From: Pelagibius marinus
GTDB lineage: Bacteria; Pseudomonadota; Alphaproteobacteria; Kiloniellales; Kiloniellaceae
Length of the DNA stretch: 64,000 nt
NCBI RefSeq assembly: GCF_014925385.1
Contig: NZ_JACSDK010000011.1
Coordinates: 57,537 to 121,536 of the forward strand
Direction of reading: 5' to 3'
Part shown: piece by piece, positions 51,453 through 60,789 of the stretch
Position numbering within the stretch: position 1 is the first letter of the stretch
Layout of the letters: every line of letters begins with the position of its first letter
Translations under genes and position numbers: made by a program
The notes under the pieces: model-generated
What the model was told of the DNA's origin: nothing
The model's input: the letters and a program-made list of their open reading frames with translations, nothing else
Databases searched by the model: none

Positions 51453-52161
51453 CTGCTTCCGGCAACGACGAATGGTATCAGGCTATGGACGTTGGCCCTC
51501 GTTGCATGCGCGCCATAATTTCCTGAAAATCAAGTAAGAGAACGGGTTTGGAAAGTCTTTACTTCCCACTTCTTCGGTGAACACTTCGCAAGTTTCCCGA
51601 TTCGTTCCGAGCCCTGATTCCAGGTTCGTCCTGACAACTGGGCCGCGTCTTCACTGGCTGCTTCAGCTTTGTGGGTATGGATATGGCCGCGGCGCGGGCG
51701 GCTGGCGGGGCGCTTCTTCCGCCGGGGACAGCGATGTAATGGTTTTTTCAACTCGACAGTCGCTTTGAGGTCGGCCGCAGAGGTATCGCCTCTGCAGGGA
51801 GAGCAAAACGCATCCAATCTGACGTTGGGGTTTCTCGCGGCTTCGTTCGAACTCGCGGGGATGAAGGCGGGGCAGGAGAAGTTGTCTTCCGCCGACCCTG
51901 GCGGCTCATTATCCAGTGACCTGCCCTGATAGAGGGGCGATCCTTCCTGTCATCGTCGCTGGCGTTTCGGCTGGTAAACTTCTCCTATTGGCACGAAGCG
52001 GCGGTGCCGCAAGGTTCGTGGGTGTTTCTGCTTCTTAGTGGTTAGCCGACACTGCAGGCCCACATCGCTTGAAATGTCTACTGACTGGTAGTGACCAGAC
52101 CATAGTCCCTCGCCTGCAGAGGGGCTGTTTCTGACCCGGCGCGGTCTTTGTGCTGTAACCA
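51453..52161. other. Non-coding stretch between remnants
   Basis: About 700 bp between the PEP synthase fragment and the dehydrogenase remnant. Open frames are short, on both strands, and have no recognisable sequence or ribosome site. Confidence 0.4.
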
Positions 52162-52803
52162 ATGGAACCTCGATGGCACAGAGCTCCGCATTTTCCAGGG
52201 CGACCTCTCATCTGCCCCTTCGCGGTCCGCCACGACTATCTGGAAGACTCCGGAACGTTCCTCCTGAGCACGGTCGAGTCGGTAAAAGTCATCGCAGAGG
52301 AAGTGCTAGGCCGCTTTCAGACAGTCGATTTCCTGGTCAACAACACCGCCATCCGTCCCCGCAAGCCCTTTCCGGAGTTGGACGACGACGAGCGGCAGAA
52401 GGTCATAGATCTGGACCTGACCTCCGCCTTGATCACTGTCCGGGCCCATCTGCCGGGCACGGTCGCGCGGTTGGGGGTAGGTGATCAACATTGCCGGCAT
52501 GACGGCCACTCGCGGCTATGCGGAAGGGGCGCCGATTTCCGCTGCCAAGCATGGCCTCTGGGGCCTGACCAAAGCGCTCTCCACGGAATTCGCCGGCCAT
52601 GGCATCACCGCCAACGCCGTCTCTCCCGGCTCGACTCGGGAGGAAGGGCGCTCAGGCAACGACCCAAGCATTTGGCCGGGATCCCGGCCGGTGTCATGGC
52701 CGAACCCGAGGGCATTGCCGCCGTGGTCTGCTTCCTCGCCTCGCCCGCCGGGCGCTTCGTGACGGGTCAGATGATCAACGCCAGTGGCGGCGGAGCTACC
52801 TGA
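52162..52803 (+). pseudogene. Short-chain dehydrogenase remnant with two frameshifts
   Basis: Recognisable SDR sequence is split over two frames. Frame 1 (to about 52476) has VDFLVNNTAIRPRKPFPEL and IDLDLTSALITVRAHLP. Frame 2 (about 52481-52640) has VINIAGMTATRGYAEGAPISAAKHGLWGLTK (positions given for the stretch, Tyr/Lys partly altered) and GITANAVSPGS. Frame 1 resumes near 52665 with IPAGVMAEPEGIAAVVCFLASP and GRFVTGQMINASGGGA. The N-terminal cofactor motif TGxxxGxG is absent, and the catalytic YxxxK appears as AAKHG, so the gene is both frameshifted and eroded. Confidence 0.8.
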
Positions 52804-52889
52804 TATCTCCATAGGTGTCTGGTCGACATTCTATATAATCGGGGAAACCCCTGATTCTGCTCGAGGAACACCATGATCCTTGCCGACGC

Positions 52890-53400
52890 TCAGAGGCTTT
52901 GCGCCTCGGCCTCGGAAGCAGCCGTGGTTCTCCTGAACCCGTCGATGGTGGCCTTGACTCCTGACGCCAGGGGCGTTGCCGGCACCTCTCCCAGCAACCG
53001 CTCCACCGGGCCGTTGTCAAAGCCCGCCTCCGGGCCCGGGCGGAAGCGGTCGGCGACGCTTATGCGCGCCTCCGGCAGCTCAGTTCGGATGGCGGCGACG
53101 ACGTCTTCCACGCTCTCCAGTCTAGTTGAGATGTCGCTGGTCAAGGCACCTTCGATGGCGTTCTCGGCGCAGCGGATGAAGATCTCCGCCACGTCGCTAG
53201 TATACTGAAAGCAAAAGCGGCCGCTGAAGGGAATCTCGTAGGCTTCACCCAGCGCGGCGGCGTGCATCGCCCGCGTGAAGGCCGAGGTTTCTCCCTGGTC
53301 GCGCCCGACGCCGTAGACGATGTAGGGACGCAGACCCAGGGAGGGCACGCCATGATCGCGCCAGTAGATCCGTGCGATCTCTTCGTCAGTTCGTGCTACG
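52890..53400 (-). pseudogene. NAD-dependent epimerase, 5'-truncated remnant
   Basis: The frame carries the C-terminal two-thirds of an extended SDR (epimerase/dehydratase). Family-like segments are EEIARIYWRDHGVPSLGLRPYIVYGVGRDQG (positions about 49-79 of the frame), FTRAMHAAALGEAYEIPFSGRF, FQYTSDVAEIFIRCAE and VEDVVAAIRTELPEA. The N-terminal Rossmann motif and the catalytic YxxxK region are missing: upstream of about 53400 the frame becomes non-homologous sequence. No ribosome site precedes a usable start codon. It is best read as a truncated pseudogene. Confidence 0.7.
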
Positions 53401-53572
53401 TCGCCTATCGCGAGCGCAAGCAGGGCGCGGTGGTGAAGGCCGAAGAACAGGCCAGCTAGCAAAGCGCAGGCCCGAACGGGCCGGCCGGTCTGGCAGGCCT
53501 TTGCCGGCCGGCGCTGCGTCCCTCGGTTCAACCCGGAAACCGGCGGGGTTCCGGCCCGGTGCTCCCGGGACT

Positions 53573-53590
53573 TGTTCCCCGCTGAATTTC
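53573..53590. repeat. Possible decayed copy of the 21-kb hairpin repeat
   Basis: CCCGGGACTTGTTCCCCG keeps the CTTGT loop and part of the stem of the repeats at 20964 and 21302 but lacks the flanking CCCATTG. It may be a decayed copy or a chance match. Confidence 0.3.
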
Positions 53591-53655
53591 AGACTTAATG
53601 TGTTCACATGCCAGGAAGACCTTCTTCAATCGGGAACTGAGTCTGGAAACGGCCG

Positions 53656-54576
53656 ATGACGGCACCTCGTGCAAGGACGGCGGCCTTGGCCCGGCGCATC
53701 ATGCAGTTTGCACAGCGCGAAGGGCTGGCCGCGGGAACTCACCTGCCCGAGGTGAAGCTGTCGGAACGCCTCGGCGTTTCCCGCTCCCCGGTGCGCGCGG
53801 CGCTTTCCCTGCTGGCCAAGCGCGGCGTGGTCGAGCCGGCGCCAAAGCAGGGCTATTTCCTCGCCCTGGATGCCGGCAGCTCCGATTTCGCTGCGATCGA
53901 CCTCCCCGAGAGTGCCGAGGAGGCGATCTACCGCGACCTGGTGCGCGCGCGCTTCGCCAACCTCATCCCGCCGCAGGTCGCGGTCAGCGATGTCATGCGC
54001 CGCTATGACTGCGACCGCGCCACCGCCAACCGCGTGCTGGCGCAGATGTCGGAGGACGGTGTCATCGAGCGGGCGCCGGGGCGCGGCTATGTCTTCGGTC
54101 CGGTGCTCAATGACGCCCGCGCCTACGACGAGAGTTACAGGTTCCGCCTGCTGGTCGAGCCGGCGGCGGTGCTGGAACCGGGTTTCCGCCCGGATCCCAA
54201 GCGCATGAAGCGCTTGCGCGCGCGGCACGCGGAACTTCTGAGCGGCGGCATCGAGAACGCGCCCATGGCTGAGATCTTCGAGATCGACGCCGACTTTCAC
54301 GAGGCCGTCGGCGATTTCTGCGGCAACCGCTTCCTGGCCCACGCCATCCGCCTGCAGACCCGCCTGCGCCGGCTAAGCGAGTACGAGAACTACAACGACC
54401 GCGATCGCCTGCGCGACTCCTGCCGCGAGCACCTGGCCATCCTCGACGCATTGGAGGCCGGCGACCGAGCCCGCGCCGCCGAGCTGCTGCGCCGCCACAT
54501 CGAGGTCTCGCAGGAGGTCCGCCCCAACTTCGACAAGGTTCGGGCCCTGGCACACCGCCGCCTGACGCGGGTTTGA
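53656..54576 (+). CDS. GntR/FCD-type regulator with two winged helices
   Basis: A 306-aa regulator. The first winged helix (about residues 7-71) is typical GntR: GTHLPEVKLSERLGVSRSPVRAALSLLAKRG. A second, similar winged helix follows (about 87-150): PPQVAVSDVMRRYDCDRATANRVLAQMSEDGVIERAPGRGY (positions about 107-147). The C-terminal all-helical FCD-like domain (about 158-300) has DADFHEAVGDFCGNRFLA and DSCREHLAILDALEAGDRARAAELLRRHI, with Asp/His residues that usually bind a metal and an organic acid. It precedes the polyamine-type transporter operon in the same direction (210 bp gap) and is its likely regulator. Confidence 0.85.
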   Translation: MTAPRARTAALARRIMQFAQREGLAAGTHLPEVKLSERLGVSRSPVRAALSLLAKRGVVEPAPKQGYFLALDAGSSDFAAIDLPESAEEAIYRDLVRARFANLIPPQVAVSDVMRRYDCDRATANRVLAQMSEDGVIERAPGRGYVFGPVLNDARAYDESYRFRLLVEPAAVLEPGFRPDPKRMKRLRARHAELLSGGIENAPMAEIFEIDADFHEAVGDFCGNRFLAHAIRLQTRLRRLSEYENYNDRDRLRDSCREHLAILDALEAGDRARAAELLRRHIEVSQEVRPNFDKVRALAHRRLTRV

Positions 54577-54786
54577 CAACAGGCGCGTGCCGCCGTCACG
54601 ACTGCACGCCAGGGTAGAATCACCGCCGTTTCACCTGATGTCTATTGTACTTTTTCACAAATCAATACAGCATGGTGATCTCGCGAGGCGCCCTCGGGGA
54701 AGCCGGGCTCACCGGCCGGAGGCGCCGCAAGGCTCCGCAAAACAGCGGGGCAACAGGGACGCCGCAGGGAATGGGAGTCAGGGAAA
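54577..54786 (+). promoter_or_regulatory. Probable promoter region of the pot-like operon
   Basis: The 210-bp gap between the regulator and the binding-protein gene contains an AT-rich tract at about 54639-54672 (TATTGTACTTTTTCACAAAT) that stands out from the GC-rich background and is a likely promoter or operator. No exact dyad is obvious. Confidence 0.35.
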
Positions 54787-55842
54787 ATGCGGACATTTAA
54801 TAAGTTAAGCGTTGCGCTGCTGGCTGGCGCGGCGGTTTTCGCCGTCACGGCGCAGGCCGGTGCCGCAGAAAAGATCGTGATCTCCAACTGGGACGGCTAC
54901 ATGCCTTCCGACATGCTGGAGCGCTTCACCGCTGAGACCGGCATCGAGGCCGAGCTGGCGGTGCATGCCACCAACGAGGAGATCATGGGCAAGGTCGTGG
55001 CCGGTAAGGGCAAGGGCTACGATGTGCTCTTCGTGTCCTCGCCCTTCGTCGAGGCGCTAAAGAACCTGGGGCTGGTCGCCGAGCTCGACCACGCCATGAT
55101 CCCCAACATGAAGAACCTTTACCCGGAGGCCATGAAGCTGGAGTACGACCCCGGCAACACGCACTCCGTGCCCTATGCCTGGGGCACCACTGGCCTCTGC
55201 TACCGCTCCGACCTAGTCGGCGAGACGCCGGGCAGCTGGATGGACCTGCTGCAGCCGGCCGACGCCCTGAAGGGCAAGGTGACCATGCTGTCGACCGACC
55301 GCTGGCTGATGGGCGCCGCCTTCCTGGCCCAGGGCAAGTCGGTGAACTCCACCGACGCGGCCGACCTGGAAGCGGCCAAGGAACTGCTGATTTCGGCAAA
55401 GAAGGACCTGCTGGCTTACGACGACACCACCTTCTATTCCAAGCTGGTGTCCGGCGAGGCCTCTCTGGTGCACGCCTGGGACGGCTGGTGCAACTACGGC
55501 ATCGCCGAGAACGCCGACATCAAGTACGTCATTCCCGAGGAAGGCTCCGATCTTTGGGTCGACACCATGGTGGTGACCGCGGCCTCGGAGAACAAGGAGG
55601 CCGCGCACAAGTTCCTCAATTTCATCCTGCAGGCCGACAACGGTGCCTGGGTGCCGGCTAACATCCTTTACAAGGTGCCCAATAAGGCAGCCATGGATGC
55701 GCTGGATCCGGCGTTGGTCGAGCAGTTCCCGAACCTCGGCATGACGCCCGAGGAACTGCTGAAGCAGGAGCAGCTTCGCGATCTCGGCGCGGGCCAGAAA
55801 GCCTTCTCTAAGACCGTGACCGAAATCCTGGCGTCCAACTAG
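54787..55842 (+). CDS. Polyamine-type ABC transporter binding protein
   Basis: A 351-aa periplasmic protein of the spermidine/putrescine (PotD) family. A signal peptide (LSVALLAGAAVFAVTAQAGA) is followed by the family start VISNWDGYMPSDMLERFTAETGIE (positions about 31-54). Other features are YDVLFVSSPFVEAL, the hinge sequence VPYAWGTTGLCYRSD, SWMDLLQPADALKGKVTML and LVHAWDGWCNYGI, whose acidic and aromatic residues normally line the polyamine site. GGGAG lies 8-10 bp before the ATG. It starts an operon with two permeases and an ATPase. Related clusters also import amino-sugars or opines, so polyamine specificity is not proven; I therefore give no symbol. Confidence 0.87.
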   Translation: MRTFNKLSVALLAGAAVFAVTAQAGAAEKIVISNWDGYMPSDMLERFTAETGIEAELAVHATNEEIMGKVVAGKGKGYDVLFVSSPFVEALKNLGLVAELDHAMIPNMKNLYPEAMKLEYDPGNTHSVPYAWGTTGLCYRSDLVGETPGSWMDLLQPADALKGKVTMLSTDRWLMGAAFLAQGKSVNSTDAADLEAAKELLISAKKDLLAYDDTTFYSKLVSGEASLVHAWDGWCNYGIAENADIKYVIPEEGSDLWVDTMVVTAASENKEAAHKFLNFILQADNGAWVPANILYKVPNKAAMDALDPALVEQFPNLGMTPEELLKQEQLRDLGAGQKAFSKTVTEILASN

Positions 55843-55922
55843 GTAAGCCGGACGCCCAGGCCGCCGCCGCCCATCACCGGTGACGCCCGGGGCGGCGGCG
55901 CCGCCGCGCAACGAGCCTCCTT

Positions 55923-56786
55923 ATGCCCCGCTCACTGCTCAGAGACTGGCTGCTGCTCGGCCCCGGCCTTACCTGGCTGGCGCTCTTTCTGGTCGTGCCC
56001 TGCGGCATGCTCCTCGTCTTCGCGTTCTTCGAGCGTGGCGTCTACGGCGGGATCGACTACATCTTCACGCTGGAGAACTTCTCCCGCGCCATCGATCCGC
56101 TCTACCTCTCGATCTTCCTGACCTCAGCCAAGGTGGCGGGGCTCGCCGCCGTCATCGCATTGCTGATCGGCTATCCCGCGGCCTACGCGATCGCGCGGGC
56201 TCCCGCCCGCCGGCAGACCGCCTATCTGGTGCTGGTCATGCTGCCGTTCTGGAGCAACTACCTGATCCGCACCTACGCCTGGATTGTGCTGCTGAACCGC
56301 GAGGGCCTGGTGAACAAGGGCCTCGCCGGGCTCGGGCTGGTCTCCGAGCCGCTGCCGCTGCTCTACAACGAGTTCGCCATCGTCACCGGGCTGGTCTACA
56401 ACTACCTGCCCTTCGTGGTGCTGGCGATCTACTCGTCTATCAGCCGCCTCAATCCCGAGGTTCTGGAGGCCTCGGAGGATCTTGGCGCCTCGGCGCCGCG
56501 CACCTTCTGGCGCGTGACCCTGCCGCTCACCCTGCCCGGCGTCGCGGCCGGGGCGGTCTTCGTCTTTGTACTCTCCATCGGCAACTTCATCACGCCCGAC
56601 CTGCTGGGCGGCGGGCGCCTGCAGATGGTCGGCAACGTGATCTACGACCAGTTCCTCACGGCGCGCGACTGGCCCTTCGGCGCGACCCTCAGTTTCATCC
56701 TCATCGGCATCATGATGATCCTCTTGTTCTCGCAGGCCATGCTGGTGCGCAAAGCACAAGGCGAGGGAGGAATTGCCCATGCCTAG
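55923..56786 (+). CDS. Polyamine-type ABC transporter permease (PotB-like)
   Basis: A 287-aa inner-membrane permease with about six helices. The cytoplasmic coupling loop ASEDLGASAPRTFWRVTLPLTLPG (about residues 181-204) carries the EAA-type signature. The N-terminal helix WLLLGPGLTWLALFLVVPCGMLLVFAF and the LVMLPFWSNYLIRTYAWIVLL segment are typical of PotB. It lies 80 bp after the binding-protein gene and overlaps the next permease by 8 bp. Confidence 0.9.
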   Translation: MPRSLLRDWLLLGPGLTWLALFLVVPCGMLLVFAFFERGVYGGIDYIFTLENFSRAIDPLYLSIFLTSAKVAGLAAVIALLIGYPAAYAIARAPARRQTAYLVLVMLPFWSNYLIRTYAWIVLLNREGLVNKGLAGLGLVSEPLPLLYNEFAIVTGLVYNYLPFVVLAIYSSISRLNPEVLEASEDLGASAPRTFWRVTLPLTLPGVAAGAVFVFVLSIGNFITPDLLGGGRLQMVGNVIYDQFLTARDWPFGATLSFILIGIMMILLFSQAMLVRKAQGEGGIAHA

Positions 56787-57561
56787 CCCGGCCCGTTTCT
56801 GGCTCGGCGCCCACCTGCGCCTCGTCTACCTTTTCCTCTACGTACCCATCGCGGTGCTCATGGTACTGAGCTTCAACCGCGCCGGCCTGCCGACGGCGTG
56901 GACCGGATTTTCGCTGAAGTGGTACGGTGCGCTGGCGGAGAGTCAGGCGATCATCAATGCCGCCTTGAACACCCTGATTGTCGCCGTCATCTCCACCGTA
57001 CTAGCGACGCTGCTGGGCGCGCTGCTGGCCGTCGGCATGGAGTACCGCCGCCGCGGACCGGGGCTGGAGGCCATGCTCTTCGCCCCGATGATCATCCCCG
57101 ACATCGTGCTGGCCATCGCCCTTCTGTCCTTCTTCACGCTGCTCGACTTCACGCTCGGGCTGCACTCCATCATCCTCAGCCATGTGGTCTTCAACATCGC
57201 CTTCGTCTGCGCGGTTGTGCGCACGCGCCTGCGCAGCTTCGACTGGGCGGTCTTCGAGGCTTCAGTGGACCTCGGCGCCTCGGAGGCGACGACCTTCCGG
57301 CGTATAATCCTGCCGATGATCTTCCCGGGTGTTCTGGCCGGCGCCATGCTGGCCTTCACCCTCTCGGTCGACGAATTCATCATCGCCTACTTCACGGCCG
57401 GCGCGGGACAGTCCTCCACCACCCTGCCGATGCAGATCTACTCGATGATCCGTTTCGGCGTGACGCCGGAGATCAACGCCATGGCCACGGTGGTGATGCT
57501 GGTCAGCTTCACCCTGGTGCTGCTGGCCCAGCGGGCGAACAAGGGGGTGGTGGGCGTATGA
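56779..57561 (+). CDS. Polyamine-type ABC transporter permease (PotC-like)
   Basis: A 260-aa permease. The ATG at 56779 has GGAGG 8 bp upstream and overlaps the previous gene. FLYVPIAVLMVLSFN, APMIIPDIVLAIALLSFF and the EAA loop ASVDLGASEATTFRRIILPMIFPG (about residues 164-187) are family-typical; SVDEFIIAYFTAG in the last third is the usual PotC helix. It overlaps the ATPase gene by 4 bp (ATGA). It forms a heterodimeric channel with the PotB-like protein. Confidence 0.9.
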   Translation: MPSPARFWLGAHLRLVYLFLYVPIAVLMVLSFNRAGLPTAWTGFSLKWYGALAESQAIINAALNTLIVAVISTVLATLLGALLAVGMEYRRRGPGLEAMLFAPMIIPDIVLAIALLSFFTLLDFTLGLHSIILSHVVFNIAFVCAVVRTRLRSFDWAVFEASVDLGASEATTFRRIILPMIFPGVLAGAMLAFTLSVDEFIIAYFTAGAGQSSTTLPMQIYSMIRFGVTPEINAMATVVMLVSFTLVLLAQRANKGVVGV

Positions 57562-58658
57562 GCGAGCGGCCCACAGTGATCGCCATCGAGGGGCTGACCA
57601 AGCGGTTCGGCGAGATCACGGCGGTGGACGCCGTCGACCTGGACCTGCGCGAGAACGAGTTCTTCGCGCTGCTGGGTCCGTCGGGCTGCGGCAAGACCAC
57701 CTTGCTGCGCATGATCGCCGGCTTCACCGGGCCCGACGCCGGGCGCATCCTGCTGGATGGCCGCGACATGACACCGGTCCGCCCGAACCGGCGTCCGGTC
57801 AACCTGATGTTCCAGTCCTATGCGCTGTTCCCGCACATGACGGTGACGCAGAACATCGCCTACGGCCTGGAGATGGAAGGCTGCGGACGCGACGAGATCC
57901 GCCGGCGCGTCGGCGAGATGCTGGAGATGACGGAGCTATCGCCCCTGAAGGACCGCAAGCCCGAACACCTCTCCGGCGGCCAGCGCCAGCGCGTCGCCCT
58001 GGCCCGTGCTCTGGTCAAGCGGCCGCGGGTGCTGCTGCTCGACGAGCCGCTGGGCGCCCTCGACAAGAAGCTGCGCGAGCAGATGCAGCTGGAGCTGAAG
58101 CGCATGCAGCACGAGGTCGGCATCACCTTCGTGATAGTCACCCATGACCAGGAGGAGGCCCTGGTCATGGCCGACCGAATCGCCGTTCTGAAGGACGGCC
58201 GCGTCATGCAGGTCGGCGCCCCGCGCGAGCTCTATGAGTATCCCGCCAGCCGCTTCGTCGCGGGTTTCATCGGCAAGATGAACTTCTTCGCGGGGCAGGG
58301 CCGCGGCGCGGAAGTCGCCTTCGGCGACGGCGTGCTGACCGGGACGGCTCCCGGCGGCGTCGAGCTCGCCGGCCCCGCCGTGGCTGCGGTACGCCCGGAG
58401 CGCCTGCGCCTCGCGCCGCAGCGTCCCGAGGGCAGCCTCAATGCGGTGCCCGGGCGCATCGTCGACATCGCCTATCACGGCCAGGACCTCAATGTGCACG
58501 TTGAGGTGCGCGGTGCGGTCGACAGCGCCGGCGGCGAAGCGGGCGCGCGCGTGCTGGTGCGCCTGCCCGCCGGCGAGGCGGAGGAGGGCGACTGGCAAGC
58601 GGGCCAGGACGTGTGGTGCTGCTGGGCGCCGGCCCACACCCGCGTCCTGGCGATGTGA
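57558..58658 (+). CDS. Polyamine-type ABC transporter ATPase (PotA-like)
   Basis: A 366-aa ATPase. Walker A is GPSGCGKTT, Q-loop MFQSYALFPHM, signature LSGGQRQRVALARAL, Walker B VLLLDEPLGALD and switch ITFVIVTHDQEEAL. The C-terminal TOBE-type domain (from about residue 285; AAVRPERLRL, IVDIAYHGQDLNVHVEV) is the regulatory domain of PotA/MalK-like ATPases. It is translationally coupled to the permease gene upstream and is followed after 42 bp by the glycosyltransferase gene. Confidence 0.92.
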   Translation: MSERPTVIAIEGLTKRFGEITAVDAVDLDLRENEFFALLGPSGCGKTTLLRMIAGFTGPDAGRILLDGRDMTPVRPNRRPVNLMFQSYALFPHMTVTQNIAYGLEMEGCGRDEIRRRVGEMLEMTELSPLKDRKPEHLSGGQRQRVALARALVKRPRVLLLDEPLGALDKKLREQMQLELKRMQHEVGITFVIVTHDQEEALVMADRIAVLKDGRVMQVGAPRELYEYPASRFVAGFIGKMNFFAGQGRGAEVAFGDGVLTGTAPGGVELAGPAVAAVRPERLRLAPQRPEGSLNAVPGRIVDIAYHGQDLNVHVEVRGAVDSAGGEAGARVLVRLPAGEAEEGDWQAGQDVWCCWAPAHTRVLAM

Positions 58659-58700
58659 CAACCCGAAGAAACGAGCAGAAGCGAACAGCGAGGCAGCGAC

Positions 58701-59999
58701 ATGAGCGACAAGAAGACCATCGCATTCTTCCCCGAGGCCGCCTTTGGCCCGGCCCTCAACTCGGTCGGCATCGCGCAGGCCTGCGAGAAGCTGGGCCACA
58801 AGGCGGTGTTCCTGACCGACCCCGGCATGGGCGGGGTCTATTCGGGCTACGGCTTCGAGGAGCACCTGGTGAACATGTCCGAGCCCATGCCGCCGGAGGA
58901 AATGGCGAAGTACTGGTCCGACTTTATCAACGGCCATATCCCAAACTTCAACAAGACCCCCTACGAGCAGCTCGACAACTACGTGAAGGAATGCTGGGAG
59001 GCCATCGTCGACACGGCGATCTGGGCGGAGAAGGACCTGCCGGGCGTGCTGGACAAGGTGAAGCCCGATGTCGTCTGCGTCGACAACGTGATCCTCTTCC
59101 CGGCGATCAAGCGCTACGCGCAGGAGAACGGCAAGGCCTGGGTGCGCATCATCTCCTGCTCCGAGAACGAGATCGTCGACCCGGACATTCCGCCGCACCT
59201 CTCCGGCTGCGGCGAGAACGACCGCTCCTGCTTCGAGAAGTTCGACGCCAGGTTCAAGGAAGTGGTGAAGCCCTGCCACGAGAAGTTCAACGCCTTCCTG
59301 AAGGACTGCGGCGAAGAGCCCTATCCCCTGGGCGAATTCTTCGAGGCTTCGCCCTTCCTTAACCTGCTGCTCTATCCAGAGCCGGTGAAGTTCAAGCGCC
59401 GCAATCCGTTGGATCCGCAATGCTTCCAGTACCTGGAAGGCTGCGTGCGCGACGAGAAGCCCTACGAAATTCCCACCTTCCAGGCGCACAACGACGAGCC
59501 GATCATCTACGTCAGCTTCGGCAGCCTCGGCTCCGGCGACGTGGACCAGCTCAAGCGCATCATCGCCGCCGTCGGCAAGATGGAACTGCGTGCCCTGGTC
59601 AACGTCGGCGACTACAAGGACCAGCACGGCGACCTGCCGCCCAACGTGCAGATCGACAGCTGGTTCCCGCAGCCTTCGGTCATCAAGCAGATGGACGCGG
59701 TGATTCACCACGGCGGCAACAACTCCTTCAACGAGTGCCTTTACTTCGGTAAACCGGCCCTGGTGATGCCCTTCGTCTGGGACGGCCACGACAACGCCAC
59801 CCGGGTGCAGGAAACGGGCCACGGTCTGCACATGCACCGGGCCAACTGGACCGAGGAGGAGCTCATCGCCGCGCTCGATAAGCTGCTGAGCGACAAGGAG
59901 ATGAAGGCGAAGCTGGAAGCCACTTCGGCGCACATGCAGAGCCGCCACGGGCCGACCAAGGCGGCCGGCCTGCTCGACAAGCTGGTGCAGGAAGTCTGA
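58701..59999 (+). CDS. UGT-like GT-B glycosyltransferase
   Basis: A 432-aa family-1-type glycosyltransferase. The N-terminal acceptor half begins KKTIAFFPEAAFGPALNSVGIAQACEKLGH (positions about 4-33), the linker holds PIIYVSFGSLGSGDVDQLKRII and the C-terminal donor half has NVQIDSWFPQPSVIKQMDAVIHHGGNNSFNE (about 319-349) and GKPALVMPFVWDGHDNATRV, equivalents of the PSPG/UGT signature; the HHGG His and the D-x-x-x-N positions should contact a nucleotide sugar. No signal peptide or membrane anchor is seen. Such enzymes glycosylate small hydrophobic or amino-containing molecules. Its position inside a transporter-cupin-ALDH operon is unusual; the acceptor is unknown. Confidence 0.85.
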   Translation: MSDKKTIAFFPEAAFGPALNSVGIAQACEKLGHKAVFLTDPGMGGVYSGYGFEEHLVNMSEPMPPEEMAKYWSDFINGHIPNFNKTPYEQLDNYVKECWEAIVDTAIWAEKDLPGVLDKVKPDVVCVDNVILFPAIKRYAQENGKAWVRIISCSENEIVDPDIPPHLSGCGENDRSCFEKFDARFKEVVKPCHEKFNAFLKDCGEEPYPLGEFFEASPFLNLLLYPEPVKFKRRNPLDPQCFQYLEGCVRDEKPYEIPTFQAHNDEPIIYVSFGSLGSGDVDQLKRIIAAVGKMELRALVNVGDYKDQHGDLPPNVQIDSWFPQPSVIKQMDAVIHHGGNNSFNECLYFGKPALVMPFVWDGHDNATRVQETGHGLHMHRANWTEEELIAALDKLLSDKEMKAKLEATSAHMQSRHGPTKAAGLLDKLVQEV

Positions 60000-60002
60000 C
60001 GC

Positions 60003-60386
60003 ATGGCCGAAGCGGGAACCCTGCCGGCGAGCCTGGCCGCTTCCGCCCCGCACCTGGCGGGCGCCAGCACCTGGGCGGAAGACCTCGCCGACTGGGGCGT
60101 GCAGCCGGACGCGGTGGAAGGGGTGAGTCGCAGTAGCGGACGCCTGCTGTGGAAGGGTGCGGAAGGGCAGCCGGAGGTCGGGCTCTGGGTCTGCACGCCG
60201 GGGCGCTGGCGCCTCACCCTGCCCGCCGACGAGTTCTGCCACTTCGTCGCCGGGCGCGCCATCTACCGCGCGGAAGGCGGCGAGGTGATCGAGGTAGGCC
60301 CCGGCACCGTCGTCCATTTCCCGCGCGGCTGGACCGGCGAATGCGAGGTGCTGGAGACCCTGCGTAACCTTTACATGCTGGCATGA
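60003..60386 (+). CDS. DUF861 cupin, paralogue 1
   Basis: A 127-aa single-domain cupin starting 3 bp after the glycosyltransferase stop. Characteristic elements are LWVCTPGRWRLTLPADEFCHF, GRAIYRAEGGEVIEVGPGTVVHF and the end ETLRNLYMLA. DUF861 cupins include (S)-ureidoglycine aminohydrolase-like and EutQ-like proteins; metal ligands here would be the Glu and His of DEFCHF and others less clear. It overlaps paralogue 2 by 4 bp. Paralogues 1 and 2 are about half identical. Confidence 0.85.
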   Translation: MAEAGTLPASLAASAPHLAGASTWAEDLADWGVQPDAVEGVSRSSGRLLWKGAEGQPEVGLWVCTPGRWRLTLPADEFCHFVAGRAIYRAEGGEVIEVGPGTVVHFPRGWTGECEVLETLRNLYMLA

Positions 60387-60772
60387 CGACCTTAGTGACA
60401 CCCGTGATGAGCGCGAACTTCAAGTCCTCGGCCCCACATATCCACGGCGTTTCGACCTGGAACGGCGAGATGACCGACTGGGGCGGCCACCTGGAGCCCA
60501 TCGACGGGCGCTCCATGAACCGCGGCCGCCTGCTGTGGAAGGGTGAGGACGGCCTACCCGAGGCAGGACTGTGGATCTGCACGCCGGGCAGCTGGCGCCT
60601 CACCCTGCCGCGCGACGAGATGTGCCACTTCCTGGAAGGACGCGCGGTCTACAAGGCCAACGACGGCGAGGTGATCGAGGTCGGGCCGGGCATGGTCGTG
60701 CATTTCCGCGAGGACTGGGCCGGCACCGTGGAGGTTTTCGAGACCATCCGCAGCGTCTACATGCTGCGTTGA
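60383..60772 (+). CDS. DUF861 cupin, paralogue 2
   Basis: A 129-aa cupin with the same pattern as paralogue 1: SAPHIHGVSTW, GRLLWKGEDGLPEAGLWIC, TPGSWRLTLPRDEMCHF, GEVIEVGPGMVVHF and ETIRSVYMLR. It overlaps paralogue 1 (ATGA) and lies 17 bp before paralogue 3, so all three should be made together. It may form hetero-oligomers with the other two, since three near-equal cupins are retained side by side. Confidence 0.85.
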   Translation: MTTLVTPVMSANFKSSAPHIHGVSTWNGEMTDWGGHLEPIDGRSMNRGRLLWKGEDGLPEAGLWICTPGSWRLTLPRDEMCHFLEGRAVYKANDGEVIEVGPGMVVHFREDWAGTVEVFETIRSVYMLR

Positions 60773-60789
60773 GCAAGGAACAGGTGAAG

